Positions 51,107 to 60,797 are shown, counted from the first letter of the stretch. The stretch: 64,000 bases of DNA from an uncultured Saprospiraceae bacterium (GCA_937944245.1 CALDYY010000076.1:1-64000), one strand, 5' to 3'. A program made the numbers and translations. The notes: generated by a model from the sequence alone, not told the origin.

Positions 51107-52444
51107 TTAGTCAATAAATTCATCTTTCTTTTTAAAAGCCACACCATATTGCTCCATTTCTTCAAGTGCCGGTTTATAAAATTCACGCATTACAGGAACA
51201 TGTAACCCTTTAACAGTAATCTTTTTTTCAACAAAATATTTAGCAAAAATACCGATAGGTAATCCAATAATTTTAGACATAGCCGTATATATTCCATCTT
51301 CTCCGCTCAAGGTTAATGTAGCCGTTCTTCGTTTTTTCGCGCCATCAAGCAAATAATCAATTTCATGCTTCATCACAACCAAATCTTTCTCATCAGCATC
51401 AAGTTGCCATTTTTCGAGTAACAAATGCTCTAGTATTAGCGCTGGGGTAGCATTAGGTAGGTTAATTTTCTTTTTTCTGAACAATCCCAGCCAAGTTAGT
51501 TTATTCATAATCGGCGATTCTACATGCTCTCCCAGCAATTTTGCCACTCTTTCTTTAACTGAATTACCTTCTTCTTTACTAGAATAAGCATCCATCCATT
51601 CATGATAAGTAATTTCATCGGAATTTAATACAGGAAAATCTCCATCGGTCAAACCTAGCTGAATCAAAGCATTCCACGCTTCACAAAAACCAGGATAGCG
51701 CAACGTCCCTTTTAAAACATTAGGAATATTTTGCAAGCCATAAAATTCTCTATACAGCAGCGAATCTCGGTTAATGTAGGCTTCTAAGTTCCCTAAGCCA
51801 TCTATTTCGACCGTTTGCGTTTGTTGAAACAAGTTGCTGTAAGGAATAAACTTAAGCCTATTATTTTCTAAATACTGTGCTGTGCCTTGCCCTGCTAATA
51901 CCACATTTCTTGGATTCCAAGTAAATTTATAATCCCAAGGGTTTTCTTTATTTTTCTCAGCAATTAATCCTCCTGTATAAGATTTAAAGGAAAGAATTTT
52001 AGCTCCTTCCGCTCTAAGCTCATCTAATTCGTTTTTTGCAGACATATGATCTAGTCCCGGGTCTAAGCCCATCTCTCCCATGAACAAAAGTTCCTTATCT
52101 CGTGCTTCATCACCAAGACGGTACATCTCTTTAGTAACATAAGAAGAAGTAATGACGGGTTTATTTAATTTGATGCAATCGTACGCTACCTCCAAATGTA
52201 AATGCGCAGGCAGTAATGTAATCACCAAATCCGCTCTAGAGATAAGGTCTTTCTTGTCATTAGTTTTCATCACGTCTAGCCAAGTTGCTTGACCTCTAGG
52301 ATGCCCATTTATTTTTTGTTTTGCAGATTCTAAGTTAGTATCTGCTACCATAATATTCCACTTGTAAGCCTCTGCATGGTTAAGCATGTATTGGATGAGT
52401 GCAGCAGAAGAACGACCTGATCCTATGATTAAAACGCGATTCAT
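51107..52444 (-). CDS. Saccharopine dehydrogenase (LYS9-like)
   Basis: RVLIIGSGRSSAALIQYMLNH, MGLDPGLDHMSAKNELDEL, FKSYTGGLIAEKNKENPWDYKFTWNPRNVVLAGQGTA. Confidence 0.88.
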   Translation of the reverse strand: MNRVLIIGSGRSSAALIQYMLNHAEAYKWNIMVADTNLESAKQKINGHPRGQATWLDVMKTNDKKDLISRADLVITLLPAHLHLEVAYDCIKLNKPVITSSYVTKEMYRLGDEARDKELLFMGEMGLDPGLDHMSAKNELDELRAEGAKILSFKSYTGGLIAEKNKENPWDYKFTWNPRNVVLAGQGTAQYLENNRLKFIPYSNLFQQTQTVEIDGLGNLEAYINRDSLLYREFYGLQNIPNVLKGTLRYPGFCEAWNALIQLGLTDGDFPVLNSDEITYHEWMDAYSSKEEGNSVKERVAKLLGEHVESPIMNKLTWLGLFRKKKINLPNATPALILEHLLLEKWQLDADEKDLVVMKHEIDYLLDGAKKRRTATLTLSGEDGIYTAMSKIIGLPIGIFAKYFVEKKITVKGLHVPVMREFYKPALEEMEQYGVAFKKKDEFID

Positions 52445-52544
52445 AAAATCTATTAAAATTTAATAATCAAAAACAAGCCGCAATATAACGCATTCAATAG
52501 ATATTCATCCATTTTATTTTAGGGCTTGCTATCAGTAACTTTGG

Positions 52545-54470
52545 TCAATCTAAAATAACCGTATTTAATTCTTTTGCCAAGCCATTGCGAATAGTAAGCA
52601 GTTTCTGCTGTACTTTTAGTAAGGTCATTAATTTATCAGTGTCTGCCTCTGCCTGTATCCGTTTTTGATTTTCTGCACACATTCGCATAATTTTGTGCAA
52701 CTTAAATCGCTTTACGCCTTGCTCACTATCATTTGTAAAATTTTGGTCTGGCATCTTCTGGGTATTCAAGAAAATCTCTCGTTCCTCCCATCCTGGACTA
52801 ATTTCATATTGAGAAGAAGTCAAATCGAGTGCTAATTGCCGAATGGCAGGGTTATCGTGATAAAGAAAGAAATTGCCATCCACTAATTCTCCATTTTTTA
52901 AGCGTTGACGTGTTTCTTTTACGACTAATTTGTACAACGAATCATCAAAATTTTCGATAACATCTTCTATATTGTCCAAAATAAATTGGGCAACTGTTTT
53001 ATTTTTTGTGGATACTTCCTTTTCCTTTTTAAATATTGCGTCTCCACCTGTAATTAGGAGGCGAACAATGTCGCGTTCTTGAAATTCATGCGTAGCGGGC
53101 GAAGCCTCCTGCCCCTCTCTGCGCAATTTAGCAGGTACAGCCGTTCTAGTAGCTTCTTGAGGTTTTGACTTTTGATGAGCTTTTGAAAGCAATCGGTTCA
53201 CTTCCGAGTGAAGGACTACTTCCTCAATTTCCATTAAATCACTGCACTGCTTAACATAAACAGAACGTTTGATGTTATCAGGAATCTTTGAAACGGTTTC
53301 AATAATATCTTTTATCAATAAGGATTTTTTAATGGGGTCGTTAGCAGCATCTTCAAGTAATAAATTGATTTTAAAGAAGATAAAATCCTTTGCCTCCTCC
53401 TGAACATACTGCCGAAATTGCGTTGCACCTACTTTTTGAATATAAGAATCAGGGTCTTCACCATCGGGCAATAGCACAATTTTAACATTCATGTCTTGCT
53501 CCAGTACCAAATCAAGTCCTCTCAACGCCGCTTTTATCCCTGCGGTATCTCCATCGTAGATAATTTTTATGTTCTGTGTATAGCGTTTAATGAGTTGAAT
53601 CTGCCCAACAGTAAGTGAAGTTCCAGAGGATGCAACTACATTTTCTACACCAGCTTGGCTCAGCGAAATAACATCGGTGTAACCTTCTACTAAAATACAT
53701 TCTTCTTCCTTGCGAATGGCTTGCTTAGCAAAACAAAGACCGTACAATACCTTATTCTTGATGTAAACATCTGTTTCTGGCGAATTTATGTACTTAGGTA
53801 CTTTCTTATCTTTCTTTAAAGTTCTTCCTGCAAAGGCAATTGGCTTGCCAGAAAGGTTATGAATGGTAAACATTACTCGCTCTTTGAAAAAATCTTGGTC
53901 ATACTGGCTAGTCAGTCCTAATTTTTTTAGCAAATCAATTTGATAACCTGCCTTTGTAGCACTTTTAGTAAAAGCATCTGGCGTTGTAGGTGCAAAACCT
54001 AAATCAAATTTCTTAATGGTTTGCTCATTAAAACCTCGTTCTTTAAAATAAGATAATCCAACACTTTTACCTTCAGAAGTCTGAAATAACTGCTGCCGAT
54101 AGAAGTCCACTGCATATTGATTGACCAAATGCAGACTTTCTTGCATTTGCTGTGCCATACGTTCTTCTACCGAAAACTCTTTTTCCTGAATCTCAATGTT
54201 ATATTTTCTAGCTAAGTAACGTAACGCCTCAGGAAAGGTCAAATTTTCATGCTCCATCAAAAACTGAACAGGTGTTCCACCCTTACCGCAACCAAAACAT
54301 TTAGCAATATTCTTAGTGGTCGAAACCGTAAATGAAGGCGTTTTCTCATTGTGGAAAGGGCATAAACCAATTAAGTTAACACCTCTACGTTTTAAATTCA
54401 CAAACTCCCCAACGACATCTTCAATTTTTGCCGCCTCTATAATCGCATCTACCGTTGCTTTATCTATCAT
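52545..54470 (-). CDS. dnaG: DNA primase
   Basis: Zinc finger CPFHNEKTPSFTVSTTKNIAKCFGCGKGGTPVQFLME; TOPRIM ILVEGYTDVISL. Confidence 0.96.
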   Translation of the reverse strand: MIDKATVDAIIEAAKIEDVVGEFVNLKRRGVNLIGLCPFHNEKTPSFTVSTTKNIAKCFGCGKGGTPVQFLMEHENLTFPEALRYLARKYNIEIQEKEFSVEERMAQQMQESLHLVNQYAVDFYRQQLFQTSEGKSVGLSYFKERGFNEQTIKKFDLGFAPTTPDAFTKSATKAGYQIDLLKKLGLTSQYDQDFFKERVMFTIHNLSGKPIAFAGRTLKKDKKVPKYINSPETDVYIKNKVLYGLCFAKQAIRKEEECILVEGYTDVISLSQAGVENVVASSGTSLTVGQIQLIKRYTQNIKIIYDGDTAGIKAALRGLDLVLEQDMNVKIVLLPDGEDPDSYIQKVGATQFRQYVQEEAKDFIFFKINLLLEDAANDPIKKSLLIKDIIETVSKIPDNIKRSVYVKQCSDLMEIEEVVLHSEVNRLLSKAHQKSKPQEATRTAVPAKLRREGQEASPATHEFQERDIVRLLITGGDAIFKKEKEVSTKNKTVAQFILDNIEDVIENFDDSLYKLVVKETRQRLKNGELVDGNFFLYHDNPAIRQLALDLTSSQYEISPGWEEREIFLNTQKMPDQNFTNDSEQGVKRFKLHKIMRMCAENQKRIQAEADTDKLMTLLKVQQKLLTIRNGLAKELNTVILD

Positions 54471-54729
54471 AATTAATTAATGTGTACTTATCGCTAGTAT
54501 TTTTTCCTTTAAAGAACAATCAAACAAAGTTACCGCTTAATTTAATGTTGAATCAATTTTATTTTTTCTTAAAAAGAATTGACAATCAAACACTTAATCT
54601 AATAAAATGAAAATTATTAAAAAATAATACCCAAAAAAGATTACTTTATTTAAACTCCTACGTCAAAAAGACAAATGAATAACTCCAGCGAATTTTCGCT
54701 AAAAAAGAATCAAAAGATTTATTAATGGG

Positions 54730-54784
54730 TGTTCTCATAGTGTGTGGACTGCCCTGTGTTGAAATATACGCAGGGTGGCTTTTT
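54730..54784 (+). promoter_or_regulatory. Leader element copy 1: conserved 17-nt box plus terminator-like hairpin
   Basis: TGTTCTCATAGTGTGTG (54730-54746), then stem CCCTGTGT/ACGCAGGG (54752-54759/54768-54775) and TTTTT at 54780-54784. Confidence 0.65.
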
Positions 54785-54860
54785 AAAGAGCCAAACGAGT
54801 AAATGCAGTATATAGTAAATTAGTTTTATACCCCAATTAATCAAAAAATTATATTTTGGA

Positions 54861-54907
54861 TGTTCTCATAGTGTGTGTTGATTGCCTTCATTGGGAAGGC
54901 AATTTTT
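54861..54907 (+). promoter_or_regulatory. Leader element copy 2: identical 17-nt box plus terminator-like hairpin
   Basis: TGTTCTCATAGTGTGTG (54861-54877), then perfect stem ATTGCCTTC/GAAGGCAAT (54881-54889/54895-54903) and a T-tract. Confidence 0.7.
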
Positions 54908-54966
54908 ATTTTATCCCATTTCATTTTTACTTTCATTTCTTGATTAAGCTGCTTACTTTTGCTGTA

Positions 54967-55509
54967 ATGAGTGAAAAAAATGCAAAAGTTGTACTGAGTG
55001 GCAAACGCTTTCAAATCATGATTGACCGACTTTGCCAAGAGCTTATCGAAAACTATGAGCTTTTCGATAATACTTGTTTAATTGGTATCCAAACCAAAGG
55101 AGTTTATTTAGCTAACCGAATTTATCATCGTTTGACGACAAACTTTGGTATTCCCAAAATGGAATACGGTAAGCTAGATATTACTTTCTACCGCGACGAT
55201 TTTAGAACAACCGACAAACCACTCAAACCAAACACAACAGAAATTAACTTTTTAGTAGAATCCAAAAAAGTGATTCTTGTAGATGACGTTGCCTACACTG
55301 GTAGAACAATACAGGCGGCACTCACAGGACTCAACTATTATGGCAGACCTTCAAAAGTGGAATTACTTACTTTAGTTGACCGAAGATTTAATCGGCATGT
55401 ACCCATCACCACCGACTACATTGGCATGACCGTAGATACTGTGGATGCGTATGTAAAAGTGGAATGGGCAGAAACAACAGGAACAGATCAAGTTTTACTA
55501 TACTCGTAA
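54967..55509 (+). CDS. pyrR: Bifunctional pyr regulator / uracil phosphoribosyltransferase
   Basis: LIGIQTKGVYLANRI; PRPP motif VILVDDVAYTGRTIQAAL; start MSEKNAK at 54967. Confidence 0.93.
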   Translation: MSEKNAKVVLSGKRFQIMIDRLCQELIENYELFDNTCLIGIQTKGVYLANRIYHRLTTNFGIPKMEYGKLDITFYRDDFRTTDKPLKPNTTEINFLVESKKVILVDDVAYTGRTIQAALTGLNYYGRPSKVELLTLVDRRFNRHVPITTDYIGMTVDTVDAYVKVEWAETTGTDQVLLYS

Positions 55510-55523
55510 TATACTGATAACCA

Positions 55524-56462
55524 ATGCCCACAATACAAGAACTTAGTACACCTCACCTTTTGGGAATCAAGTATTTATCAGAAGACGATATTCAACTTAT
55601 CCTAGAAACAACAGATAACTTTAAAGAGGTACTTAACCGTCCAATTAAGAAAGTTCCTTCACTTCGCGATTTAACAATCGCCAATCTTTTTTTTGAAAAC
55701 TCTACCAGAACGAAATTATCTTTTGAATTAGCAGAAAAAAGATTGTCCGCCGATGTTATTAATTTTGCGGCTTCTTCTTCATCGGTTAGTAAAGGTGAAA
55801 CCTTGATTGATACCGTAAATAATATTTTGGCAATGAAAGTTGATATGGTCGTCATGCGCCACCCCGCACCTGGAGCAGCTCATTTTCTAGCCAAAAATAT
55901 CAACGCCAACATCATCAATGCAGGCGATGGCACGCATGAACATCCTACACAAGCACTACTTGACGCCTACTCTATTCGAGAAAAAATGGGCGACTTAATA
56001 GGTAAAAAAGTAGTAATTGTAGGTGATATTTTGCACTCAAGAGTAGCTTTAAGTAATATTTTTTGCTTACAAAAATTAGGTGCAACGGTGAAAGTTTGTG
56101 GACCACCTACCTTAATTCCTAAATATGTTACTACTCTAGGTGTAACCGTAGAACACGACATCAGAAAAGCCTTAGCCTGGTGTGATGTTGCCAATTTACT
56201 ACGCATTCAATTAGAAAGACAAACCGTCAAGTATTTTCCTTCTCTCAGAGAATATGCTTTATTTTATGGGGTGAATAAAAAAATGTTGGACGAGTTGGAC
56301 AAAAAAATCGTAATTATGCACCCGGGTCCAATCAATAGAGGCGTAGAAGTAACGAGTGAAGTAGCAGATTCAGAGCATTCAATTATCTTAAGCCAAGTAG
56401 AAAATGGTGTAGCTGTGAGAATGGCAGTGCTGTATTTATTGGCAACTAAACGAGGAAAATAA
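55524..56462 (+). CDS. pyrB: Aspartate carbamoyltransferase catalytic subunit
   Basis: LFFENSTRTKLSFELAEKRL, MVVMRHPAPGA, GDGTHEHPTQALLDAY, HPGPINRGVEV. Confidence 0.97.
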   Translation: MPTIQELSTPHLLGIKYLSEDDIQLILETTDNFKEVLNRPIKKVPSLRDLTIANLFFENSTRTKLSFELAEKRLSADVINFAASSSSVSKGETLIDTVNNILAMKVDMVVMRHPAPGAAHFLAKNINANIINAGDGTHEHPTQALLDAYSIREKMGDLIGKKVVIVGDILHSRVALSNIFCLQKLGATVKVCGPPTLIPKYVTTLGVTVEHDIRKALAWCDVANLLRIQLERQTVKYFPSLREYALFYGVNKKMLDELDKKIVIMHPGPINRGVEVTSEVADSEHSIILSQVENGVAVRMAVLYLLATKRGK

Positions 56463-56721
56463 AATTAAGATTTTTTTTCTTACTTGCATATGAGTATGAT
56501 AGTGTTAATTCAATATTAACCTAATATTAATTTTTTAAATTTATTTTAATATTGAATTTCTTTAAAAAATTGCTTTACAACGATTTACATATTTTATATT
56601 AATTCAATAATTCATTTATTTACTAGATTAAGCTGTCACAAAACGCCATTAAGTACCTATATTACACTATCTTGCGTCTAATTATTAAAAAATTATCTAA
56701 CGAATCAAACAAACAAAAGCA

Positions 56722-58056
56722 ATGGCACTTAATCTGCTAGACCTCGTTAAGGGGCAATTAAATGATAGCGTTGTGCAAGGATTATCACGCGCAGTAGGTA
56801 TCAATTTACCTGAAACAAATTCCGCTCTGGCTACTATTATTCCTTCACTACTAGGTGGCTTAGTTACCAAAGGTTCTAATGAAAACGGAGCTAATGTACT
56901 GTTAAACCTGATTAAAACAGGAAATCACGATGGTAGCATCTTAGATAACTTCTCTGGTTTGCTGGGCAATCTTGATGCAATAGACCAACTAAAGAATGCA
57001 GGTGGTGGTATTCTTAGTACATTGTTTGGCAACAAGCAAAGTTCAATTCTTGACCTCGTTACTGCAAACACTTCTATTGGTAAGAATGCCTCTAGTAATC
57101 TAATGAGTTTATTAGCTCCAATGGTCATGGGCTTACTTGGCAAACAAGTAAAAACTGGAAACCTAGATGTAAAGGGGTTAGTGAACATGCTTTCTAGCCA
57201 AAAATCAATACTCGAAAAAGTATTACCAACTTCTTTTGCTAATGAATTAGGATTCGCAGCAGCCAATGTTACTACTCCAAAAATATCGCCTAAAGTAGAA
57301 AAGAAAAAAGGCATGGGATGGTTAGCTTGGGCTTTGCCTTTGGTGCTGCTAGCAGTAGGGGGCTTTATCTTCCTGAGAGGCTTCAATACAGACGTAAGCA
57401 TGAAGAAACAGCAAAGCGCTTTTTACGTTGATGCAAATGGAAATCTACTAGATAAGAAAGGTGAACTTGTGAGAGCATCAGGTGAATTTCAACTTGTGGA
57501 CGGATACTATGTGGACAACACAGGGGCACGCATTCAGCGTAAAATTGACGAAACTAAAGAAAAATTAAATGTCGCATCTGATAAAACAAAAGAGAAGTTG
57601 GATGAAGCGGCTAGTAAGACTAAAGAGGCTTTGGACAATACAATAGATAAGACTAAAGAAGCTGTGAGCAATGCAGCTACCATAACTTCGGAAGCAACAA
57701 AGGAAACTTTCAATAAGTTGTTCAATACTAAAGCAGTAGGTACAGCTTATGCACTATCAGAAATTGTATTTGACCCGACATCCCATCGTATTACTAACAT
57801 GTCAAAGGAAGAAGTAGAAGGACTTGCTGCAGCTTTGAAAGGACATCCTGAATCGCGTATTCAAGTACAGGTGCACACAGCGGACGGTAAAAATGCTGCC
57901 GAAAACAAGAAAATCTCAGATTTGAGAGCAGAAGTAGTAAAAAATATGCTAGTAGCATTAGGCGTTGATGCAAAGCAAATTTCTTCAAAAGGACTTAGTT
58001 CAAAAGAAGAAACAAAAGCCGCTGCTAATGCAGTAGAAGTTGTTGTGGAGCAATAG
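56722..58056 (+). CDS. DUF937-like domain, TM helix, LEA-like amphipathic repeats, OmpA-like C-terminus
   Basis: ATIIPSLLGGLVTKGSNENGANVLLNLI; TM GWLAWALPLVLLAVGGFIFL; repeats TKEKLNVASDKTKEKLDEAASKTKEALDNTIDKTKEAVSNA; OmpA-like C-terminus. Confidence 0.75.
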   Translation: MALNLLDLVKGQLNDSVVQGLSRAVGINLPETNSALATIIPSLLGGLVTKGSNENGANVLLNLIKTGNHDGSILDNFSGLLGNLDAIDQLKNAGGGILSTLFGNKQSSILDLVTANTSIGKNASSNLMSLLAPMVMGLLGKQVKTGNLDVKGLVNMLSSQKSILEKVLPTSFANELGFAAANVTTPKISPKVEKKKGMGWLAWALPLVLLAVGGFIFLRGFNTDVSMKKQQSAFYVDANGNLLDKKGELVRASGEFQLVDGYYVDNTGARIQRKIDETKEKLNVASDKTKEKLDEAASKTKEALDNTIDKTKEAVSNAATITSEATKETFNKLFNTKAVGTAYALSEIVFDPTSHRITNMSKEEVEGLAAALKGHPESRIQVQVHTADGKNAAENKKISDLRAEVVKNMLVALGVDAKQISSKGLSSKEETKAAANAVEVVVEQ

Positions 58057-58096
58057 ATAACAAAATTTTATTCAATACACCAAATTTAGTTGATTT

Positions 58097-58140
58097 AAGC
58101 CAAATTTAATACCTGATTATCAAGGTATTAAATTTGGCTT
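58097..58140 (+). terminator. Strong rho-independent terminator
   Basis: Perfect 18-bp stem AAGCCAAATTTAATACCT/AGGTATTAAATTTGGCTT followed by ATTTATTTTTTG. Confidence 0.88.
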
Positions 58141-58172
58141 ATTTATTTTTTGAACAATCAGTTTTGTATAAA

Positions 58173-58203
58173 TTCAATAAATTACAAAAAGCACTTAAAT
58201 TTG
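58173..58203 (+). promoter_or_regulatory. Bacteroidota-type promoter upstream of ald
   Basis: TTTG (58173-58176), 19-nt spacer, TAAATTTG (58196-58203) matching TAnnTTTG. Confidence 0.65.
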
Positions 58204-58266
58204 ATGCTTTAAATGAGTTCTATTGGCAAAAAAATATTCCTAACTAAATATAAATAAGCTATCATC

Positions 58267-59379
58267 ATGATTATTGGAGTACCAAAAGAAATTAAATCCA
58301 ACGAAAACAGAGTAGGGCTTACGCCTGCTGGCGCCTTTGAACTAACTAAAAGAGGGCATCAAGTTCACATACAATCCACTGCTGGTGAAGGAAGTGGCTA
58401 TTCAGATCAGGATTACAGAAATGTAGGTGCGTTGATTACCCCAGACATAGAAACAACTTATCAGATTGCTGAAATGATTATCAAGGTAAAAGAACCTATT
58501 GCTCAAGAGTATGACCTTATCCAAGAAGGTCAGTTGGTTTTTACCTATTTTCACTTCGCATCTTCCGAAGAATTGACGCGCGCTATGATTGCTAGAAAAG
58601 CAATTTGTTTAGCCTACGAAACCGTAGAATTACCCAATCAATCCTTACCACTCCTTGTGCCTATGTCAGAGGTAGCAGGTCGTATGGCAGTGCATGAAGG
58701 CGCAAAATACTTAGAGAAACCAATTAAAGGTAGAGGTATTTTGTTAGGCGGTGTACCTGGTGTACCACCGGCAAAAGTCATGATTCTTGGAGCGGGCGTA
58801 GCAGGTACGAATGCTGCGAAAATGGCAGCAGGTATGGGTGCACAAGTAACTATTCTCGATGTAAATTTGCAGCGTCTGCGCTACATCAACGATGTGATGC
58901 CAAATAACGTCATCACGATGTACTCCAACGAATTTAACATACGTCAACTGGTTAAAGACCATGATTTAATTATTGGTTCTGTCTTGATTCCTGGTGCAAA
59001 AGCACCTAAGCTAATTACTAGAAGTATGCTTAAAGACATGAAACCAGGTACAGTTTTGGTAGATATTGCGGTGGACCAAGGAGGTTGCTTTGAAACGACT
59101 TATCCAACCACTCACGCTCAACCAACTTTTATTATTGACGATGTGGTACATTACTGTGTAGCCAATATGCCAGGAGCAGTACCTTACACTTCTACGCTAG
59201 CATTGACCAATGCAACTTTGCCTTATGCTATTCAATTAGCAGACAAAGGATGGCAACAGGCTTGTAAAGAAAATCAATCCTTGAAGTTAGGATTGAACGT
59301 TGTGAATGGTCATATCGTTTACGATGGAGTAGCTAAAGCCTTTGATTTTCCGTTAATTAATGTGGAAACTTTTTTATAA
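58267..59379 (+). CDS. ald: Alanine dehydrogenase
   Basis: MIIGVPKEIKSNENRVGLTPAG, KVKEPI, VPMSEVAGRMAVHEGA, VDIAVDQGGCFETTYPTTHAQPTF. Confidence 0.96.
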   Translation: MIIGVPKEIKSNENRVGLTPAGAFELTKRGHQVHIQSTAGEGSGYSDQDYRNVGALITPDIETTYQIAEMIIKVKEPIAQEYDLIQEGQLVFTYFHFASSEELTRAMIARKAICLAYETVELPNQSLPLLVPMSEVAGRMAVHEGAKYLEKPIKGRGILLGGVPGVPPAKVMILGAGVAGTNAAKMAAGMGAQVTILDVNLQRLRYINDVMPNNVITMYSNEFNIRQLVKDHDLIIGSVLIPGAKAPKLITRSMLKDMKPGTVLVDIAVDQGGCFETTYPTTHAQPTFIIDDVVHYCVANMPGAVPYTSTLALTNATLPYAIQLADKGWQQACKENQSLKLGLNVVNGHIVYDGVAKAFDFPLINVETFL

Positions 59380-59464
59380 CTAGACGTTGTGTGGGTTTAA
59401 CCGTTAAAGGACTAAAGGATATTAACGCTTAATGGTTAAATCAATAAACAAAAATAATTTACTT

Positions 59465-60748
59465 ATGAATGCGACCATTTCCGCTATTTCTGCTGCACAT
59501 TTGATTGAACTTGAGGACAAATACGGAGCGCACAATTATCATCCTTTGCCAGTAGTATTGGCTAAAGGCGAAGGCGTTTATGTTTGGGATGTAGAAGGTA
59601 AACAATATTATGACTTTCTTTCTGCATATTCTGCTGTTAATCAAGGGCATTGTCATCCAAGAATTATTAATGCCTTAAAAAAGCAGGCAGAAGAATTAAC
59701 CCTAACTTCTCGTGCTTTTTACAATAATCAACTAGGCATTTACGAGCAGTACGTTACCGAATACTTTGGTTTTGAAAAAGTGCTACCTATGAACACAGGG
59801 GCGGAAGGCGTTGAAACAGCTATCAAAATATGTAGAAAGTGGGGCTACGAAAAAAAAGGGATACCAAATGACGCAGCTAAGATTATAGTATGTGGTCAAA
59901 ATTTTCATGGTAGAACAACCACCATTATTTCCTTTTCAAGTGATAGCGGTGCAAAAAATCATTTTGGTCCTTACACACCCGGATTTTTATCCATCCCTTA
60001 TAACGATTTAGGTGCTTTGCAACATCTACTCGAAACTCAAGGGAAAGAAATAGCAGGTTTCCTTGTTGAACCTATACAAGGAGAAGCAGGTGTATATGTT
60101 CCTGACAATCAATTTATTACAACAGCAGCAGCTTTGTGCAAACAACATAATGTCCTTTTCATTGCAGACGAAATACAAACTGGAATTGCTAGGACAGGTA
60201 GCTTACTGGCAGTATGTGGTAATTGTACTTGTGCAGGGCACTGCGAGCGACAAGGCTCTTATATTCGTCCCGATATTTTAATTCTAGGTAAAGCTATTTC
60301 TGGTGGTGTTTATCCTGTTTCAGCAGTTTTGGCAGATAATCACATTATGGAAGTTATCCATCCTGGTCAACATGGCAGCACTTTTGGAGGTAATCCACTG
60401 GCTTGTGCCGTAGCGATGGAAGCACTTGAAGTCGTTCGCGATGAGCATTTAGCACAAAATGCTAGAAACTTAGGCAACATATTTAGAACACGAATGCAGC
60501 AACTCGTCGAAAAATCAGATTTAATAGTGCTAGTTCGTGGTAAAGGACTTTTGAATGCTATTGTCATTAATGATTCGCCAGAAAGCGAAACAGCATGGAA
60601 TATTTGTATGGCATTGGCACATAGTGGTTTACTAGCAAAACCAACACACGGCAATATCATACGATTTGCGCCTCCGTTAGTAATGACGGAAGAACAATTA
60701 CATGAATGTTGCGATATTATAGAGCACACCATTCTAAATTTTAAGTAA
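59465..60748 (+). CDS. rocD: Ornithine--oxo-acid aminotransferase
   Basis: [82 protein letters not shown]; likely start at 59465. Confidence 0.93.
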   Translation: MNATISAISAAHLIELEDKYGAHNYHPLPVVLAKGEGVYVWDVEGKQYYDFLSAYSAVNQGHCHPRIINALKKQAEELTLTSRAFYNNQLGIYEQYVTEYFGFEKVLPMNTGAEGVETAIKICRKWGYEKKGIPNDAAKIIVCGQNFHGRTTTIISFSSDSGAKNHFGPYTPGFLSIPYNDLGALQHLLETQGKEIAGFLVEPIQGEAGVYVPDNQFITTAAALCKQHNVLFIADEIQTGIARTGSLLAVCGNCTCAGHCERQGSYIRPDILILGKAISGGVYPVSAVLADNHIMEVIHPGQHGSTFGGNPLACAVAMEALEVVRDEHLAQNARNLGNIFRTRMQQLVEKSDLIVLVRGKGLLNAIVINDSPESETAWNICMALAHSGLLAKPTHGNIIRFAPPLVMTEEQLHECCDIIEHTILNFK

Positions 60749-60754
60749 ATACAG

Positions 60755-60783
60755 ACTTTTGGTATGTTAACAATACCAAAAGT
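60755..60783 (+). terminator. Terminator-like hairpin
   Basis: 11-bp stem ACTTTTGGTAT/ATACCAAAAGT followed by TTTAATG. Confidence 0.65.
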
Positions 60784-60797
60784 TTTAATGAACCTAA

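Noticed and set aside
14322-52444. Two saccharopine-dehydrogenase-family genes (14322 and 51107) as a duplicated lysine pathway
   Set aside because: The first sits with nspC and fits carboxynorspermidine synthase; the second has different motifs and fits LYS9-type saccharopine dehydrogenase. They are distinct subfamilies.
54684-54691. TCCAGCGA upstream of pyrR resembles the UCCNGNGA core of Gram-positive PyrR binding loops
   Set aside because: Flanking bases do not fit the longer consensus or form the required stem; an 8-nt degenerate match in an intergenic region is likely chance.
56925-57401. 158-aa minus-strand ORF inside the DUF937/OmpA-like gene
   Set aside because: Shadow ORF antisense to a well-supported coding sequence; composition and lack of domains fit an artefact.
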